From positions 7,936,001 through 8,000,000 of the forward strand of contig CM060985.1 in assembly GCA_030765065.1 (NCBI GenBank): a stretch of 64,000 nt of DNA, given 5' to 3'. The stretch is from Deroplatys truncata (taxonomy: Eukaryota > Arthropoda > Insecta > Mantodea > Mantidae). The notes beneath the pieces are model-generated. The model was not told the DNA's origin. It saw only the letters and a list, made by a program, of their open reading frames with translations, and made no database searches. Below are positions 11,002 to 22,189 of this stretch, piece after piece (position 1 is the stretch's first letter; each line of letters opens with the position of its first letter). Position numbers and translations under genes: made by a program.

Positions 11002-11665
11002 ATGACATACATTTATGCCACATGTGTGAGAATGTTGTCAGAGCTGCGGAGGAGGCATCCAACAATGATAATTAGTGTGAAAATGGGAAGCTTCCTCGAC
11101 AGCATGATTATGGATGAACTAAGGTGTTCACCACACACCATAGTGAACTGGTCCCACTACTGCGACTTCAAGAACCAGAAGGCCATTTAAGATGTGGGAA
11201 CTGTGCTCGAAATTGACAAATCAAAATTCGGCTGTAGAATATACAACCAAGAACATCGTGTTGAGGCCAGTGTGTGTACAAAGGGAAGTGCACTCGCAAC
11301 TTCTTCCTTGTGCCCATTGAAATTATACACAGGGAAACTCAACTTGCCATCATCCAGGAATAGATTTTACCCGGAATCACTATAATATCCGACTACTGGA
11401 AGTTGTACAGGATAAAGGTCTCCAGCACCTCTGGATAAACCACTCCGTGGAATTGGAGAATCTGCATAAGCTGACTGGCCAACATCTCCCCATTCACACA
11501 AACAGCATCAAAAGCGAGCAGAAGAATGTAAATATACCATCCCTGTCTTCATTCACAGATGCGGCCGTTTGCTGGATACTTAGCTGTCTTCAAAGGGATC
11601 AACAAGGAAAGACTACATAAACTCATAATTGAAGCAGCTGAAGATTTTCTCCCAGAAGTTTAAAA
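11002..11665 (+). pseudogene. Merlin / ISXO2-like (IS1595-type) transposase relic
   Basis: DDE transposase of the Merlin superfamily, the eukaryotic relatives of IS1595/IS1016. Visible blocks are TIVNWSHYCDFKNQ (11137-11177), VLEIDKSKFGCRIYNQEHRV (11200-11260) with the first catalytic Asp and the typical KFG, then frame-shifted pieces ISDYWKLY (~11385-11410), GLQHLWINHSVEL (~11425-11455) and HLPIHTNSIESE (~11485-11520), corresponding to the conserved HTN.IES segment. At least three frame shifts and an N-terminal deletion are apparent, so it is dead. Inverted ends were not identified. The assignment rests on the ordered IDxSKFG ... ISDYW ... NHS ... HTNSIES signature. Confidence 0.82.
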
Positions 11666-14664
11666 TCTATTTACCCCTTAAATTCTGCTTGTTACGTTAA
11701 CTTTTATACTTACAATTTTTTTAACTTCATATAAAACAAAAACAGTTTTTAGGAACTGGTTGTAATAATTGCATCTTAACCGTGGGTATTATTTACCTAG
11801 TAATCCCTTCCACTAACTTGGTAACAAAACCAAAAAACTTAGATATTGCAAATTAACATATTTCTTAAAGGCAGTCTTTTCTATTGTGTATTTTGGCTTT
11901 ATACAGATTACTCACACTATTTTTCCCTCTATATTGTTGGCTCTGCAGCATCATCCCCTATAGCGGCCGAGCACCCTCTGTGGCCATAGTGTGAACTATC
12001 CCTTCCAAATGAGTACTACACTTTGGCCAAAAAATGTTTAAAATTGGTACAAAATTAAGGATAGTTTGGATGTGCAGCATTCAAATTGAGGTTACATTTG
12101 AAGACTTCCAAACAGAGGCAAATGGCTAAAGAAATATAACTCACTGCAAATCGGTGGGAGGAAATCAAATACAACAGTGTTTTTTTTTTCCTTTCTTTAT
12201 TTCTGTATTCCAAATGGGTGTAGTGTGATGCAATGGTTTGCCATGTAAGGGACCACTAATACGAAAGTTCTCATTTAAGATGTAACATTGTTAGAAAAGG
12301 TCACATGAAATATTACTAGACACAAACAAAAAGAGAAAAATCAGGGCCTGAAGCAACACTATGTTTCAAAGAGCACCTCTGGTAAAGGAATTGTAACTTA
12401 CCATTACAAGAGTAGTTTCCAAAATGAGTAAGAACTGCCTTCCTACAAAGTCTACCACTTAGAGTAGACAGGATATTCCTTCGAACATGTCCATCGACTT
12501 ATTTTCTAAGTCCGAGGAAAGCTTCATGCACATGCGCGGGATGTGATGGCTCTCATATCAGCTGCACAAGAGGATGCCACCAACTTAAAGAAAACAAAAA
12601 GCAACTATGAAACAAACTCACCTAAATGCTATCCAAACGAGCAATGTTGGTAGTGATTAAGTGTTATAAAAATGTTAAAGAAGCACAGGCAAATTGTACG
12701 TATACAATAATTATGAGAAAAGCCAAAACTAGTCATAAAACCAAAAAATACCACACATTCCTGCTCTAAGTCTAATCTAAAGCACACTTAAAACACTACA
12801 CTATAGAATACATGCTCCTAATGTCCTCAATTTTTTCTTGAAAGGCGTCTGTTTGTGATTCTTGAAGTCCTGATGCCACAAGTTTTCGGGCAGGTGTTCA
12901 TCCACCTGGTCACGTCAAATACCACCCATCAACAACCGTACCGTAGACTTCGCCAGCACAAGTTGGTGTGAGCACTGCTCACTGGATCCACAAAGTTAAC
13001 AGGTTTAGTGTTAAATGTGCAGCAAACCCACAATAACCTCTCCACCAATCGGGTTGTATGGTGGCCGTGAACTCAACATGTTGAGATATCAGATGGTAAA
13101 GGTTGATTTTCCTTCTATTTCGGACAATTTAAAATGCAATGTCCCACACACATCTCTTCATTTCTGTATAGCGGGGGCAAGGTCTACTTTACTCGTGAAG
13201 CGGTTCATTTTTAAATTTCCTACCCGAAATCTCTCTACAGAATGAGGTGGACAGACTGGTGAACAAACTTTCAAACAGATAACAATGAAAAATGTGTTAT
13301 GTTGTGCACGTGTATCTGGGCTATTTATTTTGATTTGGGGACTAACACTTAATGTTGGCAGATTTGAAAAGGCAGAGGTAGTTGTGCATTGCCCTGATAT
13401 TGCACTTACAAAATATCTAGAGTTAGTTGACATGTTCAGAAGAAGAGCCGAGTAGACATCTTCTCACGGACAACACGTCATCATTAACTGCTAACATTTA
13501 AACATCAGCTGTAAAATGTCTTTACACAGTCCTGAATAACACATACAACTGTAATTTTAAGCTACATTAATATACAAAGAATAATTATTATTTTTAATGT
13601 TATGTGACGGGTAATGCAAATTTTTTTTAATGAAAACTGAAATTTTGCCTTTTTTAAGTTTCTAAGCGAGTTTTAAATTCTAAAAGAACCTGTCCCCCAA
13701 AAAATTGAAACCTTCACAGAATCTTATGCAAACAACAAACATTTAAGTACAACATGAACTTGAGTCACTCCACATCAAACCGAACACACACAAAACATCA
13801 CTTTCTCTGAATTTTAGTTCACGTGTTCCACACATAAAATAAATCTACATTTTACATTTTGCAGAAAATCAAATTATTTTAGGATTCACAGCGTACTAAA
13901 CATTTTTCTTAAATGCACACAATGTCTCATAAAAGCAATTTATTCTCTAAATACAGAATAGTTCAGCTTTTTGCATTAAAGTTCATTCTTAGCTATGTGA
14001 TTTCTGAAGGTGCATACTCAGTGAACTGAAGAAATGTAGCTATGACTATTGCTTCAGTCCATTTAATGCTTCCAAGCATAACACAAGGCAGAAATTATTA
14101 AGCTTAGTTACAAGCAATATGCTTACAAACTTAAAAATGGAGAATTTAACTTTGTCACCAGACCTAAAACTACATGATGCGCGTTGTAAAAAAAAAAAAC
14201 CAAAGTACTCCCACTGATAACAGTGATTGTGTGCTACAAACTGCCATTTGAACAGAGTGACCATTTTCGGCAAGATACAGCAACGCAAAAGGGATCCTTG
14301 GTACCTTAGAGCTAAATTCATTTATTTCATCCACCAATAATAACCAGATGGTATTTACTTGACCCAAAGGGGAAAATGTGCACATTTAAATTGTAGTTAA
14401 GTTGCTTTCCATAGGATAAGATTGAAAGTTTGAATGTTACTCACTGTATGCCAAATTTAAGTTACATGTGAATAAACTAGTGCAACTAAAGCGCTGTGAA
14501 CATTTGACAAGGCATCAAATGACAAAGACTGCTGCTGCTACTCTCGTCGCGCCGAACTTGTATCCTGCTAAGCACCGCTGTTATTTTATTTAAAATTGGC
14601 TAAATTGTCATACTGTTTCCCCGCATTTATACGTGAAGTAAACTGAGTTAACTATACATCATCC
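11666..14664. other. Unassigned interval
   Basis: About 3 kb without a recognisable gene. Open frames at 13015-13245 and on the minus strand at 13158-13433 and 14046-14385 were inspected and show no domain, signal or periodicity. The DNA is AT-rich with homopolymer runs, for example T-runs near 12180 and 13620. Confidence 0.5.
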
Positions 14665-15075
14665 AATCCTTGTTTTATGTAAATATACACCAAAGACTAC
14701 AAGGATGTTTTTATAACATTTATACAAATTTAAACTTGGGGGTTAATAGGGATATATAGTTTTTGAATGTTTGGATTTTAAAAATTGATGTAAATAGTTA
14801 ATTTTATCAATTACAATAAACATTAAGCGAAATATTACATATTAAGCTTTGCATTGCACTTTATGACATAATTTTATCACTTATCGCCTGTGAGATATTC
14901 CAATTTAAAGGTAGAGAGGTGTGCGTTTTTCTCAAGTGGAGTTGCGCAACACTTTAAAAATATCGTGATTTAATAAAAAAAGGGGGTAAGAATTTAAAAC
15001 ATAATTCACTTTGTTTTTGTAATCCATTGAACAAATTTGAAGTGAAGTGGAGACTGATGGTCAGATTTTGTGAAA
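14665..15075 (+). repeat. Dispersed repeat family B, copy 2
   Basis: Second copy of the repeat at 4638-5045 in the same orientation, ~80% alike by eye, with several short indels. Homology begins at 'ccttgttttatgtaaatata' and ends near 'actgatggtcag'. Confidence 0.7.
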
Positions 15076-15984
15076 AGTTGTGCGACTTGACGTGGAATGA
15101 CTCACTTTCAGGAAGTTATCTTATAACGTAAACATACATTAGTATCTTTACTTCCTTTTAATCCTCGTAATTTCCTTACCTAGACGTGTTGAGTTACATT
15201 TGTAATACTTTGAAACACCAGCCTTATTAAAAATTCTGTCACAGCGACGTATTTGAATATTACAATCAGCATGCGCCATTTCCAAATCTCCTCCGCAGCA
15301 CGAACTACCAACTGCCTTTGTGCTCGCTATCGAATTGTATCAGAAAGAGAATTTTCTGGTGCAGTATTCACCAACTTAACATAAATATTAAACAAAATAT
15401 TATGAACTTATACCCCTATTGATTTTATTGTTCAAATCTAAATAAACCTAATTGCAAATCAACAACATTTCAGTTTTAGCTGCAACTGTTGTCTTCCTGG
15501 CAATTATATCCATCTACATTATACATGGCTGTTTGAATATTTTAAAATATACGAAAAAGATACCAGAACTAAATACACGGATGGTGCATATGCAGAAATT
15601 CAATATAAACGCTTATAAATGAAAATAAACCAAATTGTGGTGCTTTAGAATGAAAAAATTCAAGGCCAAAACATGGCAGCATTGTCGCTGGTTGAGAATT
15701 ACACAGTTCCAGCTAACCAAATATAAATATAATTGTCGTGTTTCAGAAGTGAAGTAACACGAAACCCTTCAATTCTGAAACATGACAATTATTCGCTCGT
15801 TCTATTTCAAATTACCATTTTACTTAATTACATAATAGATTATATTATTGAATTACCATATCAAAACGACATACAAAACCATTATTTCCCCAGAAATGCT
15901 CCTTATAATCATTTTCAATCCTTATTTTAATATGACATAAAAATGAGAGTAGGTAAGGTGATAATATTGTATGCAATGTGAGCA
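15076..15984. other. Unassigned interval
   Basis: No gene supported. Frames at 15733-15930 (+) and 15845-16114 (-) are low-complexity and AT-driven. Confidence 0.5.
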
Positions 15985-16160
15985 TTATAGCTTGAGTACA
16001 TTCATATACACAGATCTTTTTATAAAAGTGACTTTTTCTCTTTTTAAAAGGACAAAAAAAAAAAAAAAGCATTTTCAATAAAATCTTGATATAATACATT
16101 TGGTAGGAATACAATACATACTCTACCTATCATAGGTAGGTAGTAGAGAAAGTAAAAGGC
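15985..16160 (+). repeat. Dispersed repeat family A, terminal fragment
   Basis: Carries 'catatacacagatcttttta', a poly-A stretch (16051-16066), 'aataaaatcttgatataata' and the terminal 'gtagtagagaaagtaaaag' (16140-16158). It matches the 3' end of the copies at 8200-8495 and 58430-58735. Confidence 0.6.
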
Positions 16161-16184
16161 ATATACACAAGACTAGTTATATTG

Positions 16185-16338
16185 TTTGTTTGTTTATTCA
16201 TTTGGTCCCACTGTAAGCAATGCTCAGGGACATTGAACATGTCATACAATTATGAAATATGCACCATAACTAATAAACATTCCCAGCATCAAGAACTTGT
16301 TTAACTAATAACATACCCAACATCAATAATATTTCTCC

Positions 16339-16374
<36 letters not shown>

Positions 16375-17540
16375 TCTCTCTCTCCCCACACCATGCATTA
16401 TCTAAGAAATGAAAATTTTCAAAACAACACCAATTCAAGAGTAAACATCTCAACATGCATTACAGTAGAACAATAACAAATAAGTGTAAGTCACTATCAT
16501 ATGCCATCTGCTCTGTGTATTGAATATTTATATTTTGCTCGACATATTAAAAAATTCCTCCATAGTATATGGGGAATGAGTATATAAGAAAGACTTTAGC
16601 TCTTTCTTAAAGATTTTATGTTGATTAGGCTTGCCTAATAGTTTTAAGTAGCATGGAAGGTTATTATAAATTGTTATTGCAGAACAGTAACATCATTTTT
16701 GGGATAATTTTAAGCTATTTGCTGGCCTATGTAAATTGCCTGCATGCCTTGCATTGTGGCCATGCGCAGCTAGGTTTATTGTGAAGTTATCGTAATTATC
16801 TGTAAAGTAGCTCAAGAGAGAATATACGTATTCACCAGTGAGAGTAAGAATTTTTGGGTTTTGAACAAGGGTCTACAGGAATGACGGGACACAACACCAC
16901 AGATAATATGCATGGCCTTTTTTTGTAATATAAATACTCACTTGCTATGTGCCAAATTACCCCAGAACATTATTTCGTATTGCAACAGGGAGTGAAAGCA
17001 TGCAAAATATGCTGTTCTTAAGGCATTTTGGTGGAGCAAACTTTTTAAGTTTCTTAAGGCAAAGCAAGCCGAGCTGAGTTTTGGCAGCATGATTTTTATT
17101 TGTTTTCTCCAGTTGAGCTCTCCATCTATTTGAAGCCCAAGAAATTTTGTATCAGATACCTTATTTGTGGTGTAATTGTTGTACATGATTGTTAATTCAC
17201 TCACTTGTTTATGCTTCATTTGAAATTTAATAAAATTGGTTTTATCATAGTTTAATGAAAGCTTATTAGCTTCAAACCAAAAGTTGAGCTGTTCGAACAC
17301 TTTATAGACAGAATTTCTTAATTGCTGATGTGGCTTTTCAGATATAAGTACACTGGTATCATCTGCAAAACGCACAGCTATTGAATCTTCACTAAGATAA
17401 TATGGAGATCGTTTGTAAATATTAAAAATAACAAAGGAGCAAATATAGAACCTTGCGGGACACCTCTAGTAATAACACCTGGTTCTGAATCACAACCATT
17501 GATTCTGGTTATCTGGATCCTATTATATGGTATTAAAAGT
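16185..17540 (-). mobile_element. 5'-truncated non-LTR retrotransposon (Jockey-like RT)
   Basis: Minus-strand LINE fragment. From 17535 it reads GVITRGVPQGSIFAPLLFLIFTNDL (RT palm), then after one frame shift RFADDTSVLISE with the catalytic Asp pair (~17370), then a thumb/C-terminal region of 145 residues with TKFLGLQIDGELNWRK (~17130-17165) and LPKLSSACFALRNLKS. Downstream lies a ~700-bp 3' UTR containing a CT microsatellite. The 3' end at ~16185 reads, on the minus strand, GGGACCAAATGAATAAACAA followed by more AAACAA repeats, a typical LINE tail. The RT N-terminal half and the endonuclease are absent, as expected for 5' truncation during target-primed insertion. Confidence 0.85.
16336..16386. 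repeat. (CT)n microsatellite
   Basis: About 20 CT/TC dinucleotides, with short interruptions (CCT, CCTT), in the 3' UTR of the surrounding LINE fragment. Confidence 0.9.
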
Positions 17541-18589
17541 GTAAGTACCTATGTATGAAGGTCCTATGTGCATGCAAATGCATCAAAATTGTTAAAAATA
17601 TGAAATGAAGCAGAACGAAACAAATGTAATGTAAATAAATTAAATATTTCAACTTAATGTGACTTTTATATACTCAAATTATATTAAACAGCTGAAATGA
17701 ATTATTAAACAAATATTGCTATTTTCACACTTATGCAGTTTTGATTATTCCAACTCTTCTTTACCTTTGTTAATGAATTAGCAAATTGTGTAATTGTTGT
17801 GCACATGCATTTATTCTTCAGTTTGAAACAGTGTTCTTATATATATATATATTTATTTTATGCCTTTTTCTCTGGGTAAGATAGGTATCTGCTGTTTTTT
17901 AATTTTCTGTGCTTTTTGCATTTTCCATACTTTAAATGATAACTATTTCATTTTTTAGTCAGATAAATAAATAAGGCACAATTACTGAAAATAATTGTTA
18001 GGGAACTTCAGAATATTTCTGGATTATCTGACTATTGTTTCCCTTAACTTGTACAAATATGTAAACACATTATGGTATTTTAAGAAGTTCCTGGTTAACT
18101 ATGAAGGAATTCAACAATGTTTCATAGCTTTATAATGATTGTTATAATTGATGTTAACCTTGTTTTTAACACTGATCAATGTACATCTCTTTTTCTTTTT
18201 TGATGTATGTGTGGTTTATTTATTAATTGTTTTGTTTGTTTAATCATTTGCATTCAAAAATTGTTTAAACATTTTTTATTTTATTACAAGTTACTGTTTA
18301 GCTTCCTCATATGGCACCAGGTATCTAACAGAGATACTTCTGCACCAAACAAGACTCTCAGAAGAATCTTGAAACCCTTAAACATTAAAATGAAAATTTG
18401 AAATAGTATTGGAAGTACAATCATGTTAAACTGCATGAATTATCAGTTTCAAGCAAGTCTTGGATATGGTGAATAAGTAAAATGATTAAGTTCTAGAATG
18501 TTAATGAAGAATTATAACAATGAAGTGTATTAAATGTTATTTATAGAGATAAATGCAGATATTACTTTTTATTTACATTTTGAGATTTC
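17541..18589. other. Unassigned AT-rich interval
   Basis: No supported gene. A short TA run lies at about 17837-17852. The 64-codon frame at 18207-18401 is unremarkable. Confidence 0.5.
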
Positions 18590-18670
18590 CAAGAACTGGT
18601 GAGAAACACTTGCAGAGGAATCTGTAACAAAGACATATAGCAATGGCTCTTTTCTTAGGTACCTTACAGT

Positions 18671-18877
18671 AAAAAATAAATTGAGTTTTATTTATGGATG
18701 CTCTTTAACTGCTGTGGTTCTTAGCGTCCCATTCTATATTGGGCATGAAAGACTGGTAATTTTGCTCAGAGGCCTCTTTATCAGGCTTGAGGTTCTTTTA
18801 GGTGCCATAAATCTACGACACGGGACCACCAGCTTTACTTCCCTTCCGAAGGAAGCCGTGCTAAGGATTTTTACGCC
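18671..18877 (-). mobile_element. tRNA-derived SINE, copy 1 (3' part)
   Basis: The minus-strand SINE body shares 'agcgtcccattctatattgg', 'ttttgctcagaggcc' and 'acttcccttccgaaggaagc' with five other copies here. The tRNA-like head is missing; the sequence stops at 'ttttacgcc' and returns to array sequence. Confidence 0.85.
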
Positions 18878-19770
18878 TTACCTTATAGTGTCCTCAAGCC
18901 CTGTATAATATAATACACAGGAATGTGGAAAATAACACATATTCTGTTAATACAGTGATGACAGGTGAACATAACATGATGATTCATGCAAAAAAGTTGT
19001 GACTCTGCCCTTACCTTTCAAGGTCTTCAAGCCCTGATAAAATATAAACAGAGGAATCTGTAACAAAACAATGATGTTTTCTTAGTATAGTCATGATGAT
19101 ACAGTGGTGATACAGACAGAAAATGGTGACTCTTCTCTTACTTCTCAAAGACTTGATGCCCTGGTGAGAAATACCTGCAAAGGAATCTGTAACAAAACAC
19201 AAGTATTCTTCAGTCGGATTAGCTTCAGAGGATGGGAACAACTGTTTCCCGAAACATGTTAAGTGGACAAATATTCTATTAGTATAGTGATGATGATACA
19301 GTGGTGATGCATTCAAGTAAGTGGTGACACTTCTCTTACCTTTCAAGGACTTCACGCCTCTGTGAGAAACCCCTCAGAGGAACTTGTGACAATACACATA
19401 TATTGTCTTAATACAGTGATGATGATACAAGTAACTGGTGACCCTTTTCTTACCTTTCAAGGACTTCACGCCTCTGTGAGAAACCCCTCAGAGGAACTTG
19501 TAACAATACACATACATTGTCTTAATACAGTGATGATGATACAAGTAACTCGTGACCCTTTTCTTACCTTTCAAGGACTTCACACCTCTGTGAGAAACCC
19601 CTCAGAGGAACTTGTAACAATACACAGATATTGTCTTAATACAGTGATGATGATACAAGTAACTGATGACTCTTCTGTTGCCTTTCAAGAACTTCACGCC
19701 TCTGTGAGAAATACCTGCAGAGGAATCTGTAACAAAACACAGATATTCTCTTAATTCACTGATCACGCAG

Positions 19771-19990
19771 TTTTTTTTCTAGTTCTACTTATGGACACTC
19801 TTTGCTACTATTGTCCTCAGCATCCCATTCTATATTGTGTGTGAAAGACCAAAAATCTTTCTCAGAGGCCTTGTTATGACTTTCTTTCATGTATCATAAA
19901 ACTATAAAATGGCACCAACAGCTTTACTTCCCTTCAAAGGAAGCCATGCTAAGGATTTTTACACCCGCAAAAATCCATCGTCTTCCATGC
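19771..19990 (-). mobile_element. tRNA-derived SINE, copy 2 (diverged)
   Basis: Same family as copy 1 but more diverged ('cagcatcccattctatattg', 'ttacttcccttcaaaggaag'). It lies inside the 114-bp array, and array sequence resumes at ~19995. Confidence 0.8.
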
Positions 19991-20046
19991 GATTCAATTG
20001 ATGATACCGTGGTGATACATGCAAGTAACGGTTGACTCTTCTCTTA

Positions 20047-20335
20047 CCTAAAGTAAATTAAATCAAGTTTTATTTATGGACGCTCTTTAACGCTGTGGTT
20101 CTTAGCGTCCCATTCTATATTGGGCATGAAAGACCAACAATTTTGCTCAGAGGCCTCCTTATCAGACTTGAGATTCTTTTACATGCTGTAAATCTACAAC
20201 ACTGGACACTGGTTGTACTTCCCTTCCAAAGGAAGCCATGATACAGATTTTTACAGCTGAAAATATTCATCACCCTCCACCAGGTTACATCCCTGACTTC
20301 AGGAAGCAGAGGCTAGCATGGTACGCCTAGAGTGC
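20047..20335 (-). mobile_element. tRNA-derived SINE, copy 3
   Basis: Near full length: tail 'aaattaaatcaagttttatt', body 'agcgtcccattctatattgg', and a degenerate tRNA-like head at 20290-20335 ('gctagcatggtacgcctaga'). It borders the right limit of the 114-bp array. Confidence 0.85.
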
Positions 20336-20344
20336 AGAGAAAGA

Positions 20345-21215
20345 CTTTTATTTTCTCTACAATATACATAGTAGGTTCAGAAGGTATTTCATTCCACCCA
20401 AAAATTTTATACTGAGATTAAGAAAATATGTACTTTTAGGCCCCTGTATCCATAAAAAGCATTTTTAGAAAAAAAAAGTCTGTATGTGTGTGCCTGTGAA
20501 AAGCATAACTCACAAACGAAAAGCCACGCAAATACCAAAGTTAGTGTTTAAGTTCAGTATGTTCCAAAGATGCGACCAAAGATTTTCAAGAAAATCCCCC
20601 TCCTCCAACCCCAGCTGCCCTTTACATTGAAACATTTTTCGAAAGTTTTGATTTTATAAAAAATGACTAACAATTTTGATTAAGATATATATACTTAAGC
20701 TTTTTACATGGAAAATAAAATGTATATCTTTAATTTTCTTGAAACACCCATGAAGTTTTCTCTTCATTCGGAAAGAATTTTGCATAATCTTGTACAAGTG
20801 GTAAGTGTTAAGCAAAAGACGAAAACATACTACAGAAAAAATGTATATTTCTTTAAAACACACAATTTCAAATAGCTTTTTTTTTGTGGCATTATCCATT
20901 TATGAGATATCCGTTATTTATGGTTCAAATTGCTCATTACTTTGTCATTCTTTTAAAGTCCTGTTAAAATTCAGTTGTTTCTCGCTATGTCATGGAAACA
21001 GTGTGGAATTTTAAGGCCAGTATATAGCGTCCAGTTCTTAAACATTTGACTATCACTGTTCTATAACAAAATATGTAATGTAGCTATTTCTGCAAAGGTT
21101 TATCTTGATTAAAATGAAGTAGATAGAAAAATAAAAGTTTAGTAAGAATAGTTTGTATACCCATTAATAAAGGATAGAGGGAGGAGAGAGTCACGTGAAT
21201 GTATGACATAAGATT
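20345..21215 (-). repeat. Dispersed repeat family A, nearly full-length copy
   Basis: The longest uninterrupted copy. It starts with a reverse terminal motif ('ttttattttctctac', 20349-20363), passes through 'ttccacccaaaaatttta', 'cataactcacaaacgaaaag', 'gattttcaagaaaatccccc' and 'ctcttcattcggaaagaatt', and ends at 'gagagagtcacgtgaatg'. The two ends carry CTTTCTCTAC/GTAGAGAAAG-like inverted motifs. No coding capacity is visible. It is probably a non-autonomous mobile element. Confidence 0.7.
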
Positions 21216-21219
21216 TTTT

Positions 21220-21930
21220 TACTCAGGTATGGAAAAAGCCTGTTTTAAATATAAACAAATACATCAAGGGTTACCACAAGATGCAGTTTTAAGCAGTGCA
21301 CTAGATCTAGGTACCACAAACAATCCAAAAGTCAGGTGCTCTTTTGCTGTTGATTTACCTATTCAGTATCAAGAAGTTAAAGACAATTAAACAATCCTGG
21401 TAAAACTGGTATAAAGAAAATTTAATGATGATAAATAATGCAACCAAGTCAAATTATAAACTCTTTCTTTTCATTGAGAAAAAAATATTAAAATTGCAAT
21501 TACAATTTAGAGATTCATCATTACCAGAAACTAATGCAGCAAAGTAGTTGGGTATTATGTTTGATTCTCAACTAACTTGAACAAACATATAGACTATGTA
21601 ACAAGTAAAAAAAAGAAAATTTTGTTTCTCATCAGGCAGGATGTTCAAGAAATACATATAATGTTTATATAAAACCAGGGCTTACATACTGCGCCAGAGT
21701 GTTATTACAGCAAACCTTAAAAAAGACTCAGGTGCTGTGAAGTCCTCATCAGTACCAACCATACAAATACTAGCATATTATTCCACCACTCATCATAACA
21801 CATCAATTTGTAGATTCTATAGTGAGTTAGGCCAGCTTAAGAGAACTAATGTAATGTAGGATGTATTTACATCAGAAACCACATACATTGTGCACTTTAT
21901 GAAAATAAATTGTAACCCCTATGTAGAGTA
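21220..21930 (+). pseudogene. Non-LTR reverse transcriptase relic
   Basis: Plus-strand RT remnant. 21245-21300 reads YKQIHQGLPQDAVLSSAL (canonically GLPQGAVLSPALF). Later frames give AAK(stop)LGIMFDSQLT (~21538-21575), NHIDYVTSK-like (~21580-21615) and GLTYCASVL-like (~21680-21715). These are the palm strand and the C-terminal thumb motif of a LINE RT. At least five stops and shifts and the loss of the ADD box make it non-functional. The 3' boundary is uncertain. Confidence 0.7.
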
Positions 21931-22189
21931 TGTCAGAGCTAAAAATTAGATGTCAGTCTTGTTTAGATTTAAAATATTTACAAAACTATTTATATTTAGT
22001 ATTTATAAAACTGAATTAATTTTTGGAATAAAATGGGTAGTACAGTTATTTTTTTGAATGAATGAAATTCTTCTCTGTATAGAAGGAGAGACTGATACGG
22101 TATCTTTCTAATATAACTTAAATTTATTTTTATTAGTTTTCAGTTCCTTTATATATGATGAAAGTGAATTAAAAAATACTCCTTTTTAG

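Larger units (their letters stand above)
18590..20046. repeat. Degenerate ~114-bp tandem array, split by SINEs
   Basis: Units carry 'cctctgtgagaaacccctca', 'gaggaacttgtaacaataca', 'cttaatacagtgatgatgat' and 'cttacctttcaaggacttca'. Three well-conserved units lie at about 19362-19700, with a period of 38 codons (114 bp). More diverged or longer units extend left to 18590 and right to 20046. Two SINE fragments (18671-18877 and 19771-19990) sit inside. Because the period is divisible by three, an open frame of 130 codons arises at 19362-19754; I regard it as a by-product of the array rather than a gene. Confidence 0.85.

Noticed and set aside
19362-19754. 130-codon protein with 38-residue repeats
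   Set aside because: The frame exists only because the tandem unit is 114 bp; flanking units are frame-broken and there is no start context or domain.
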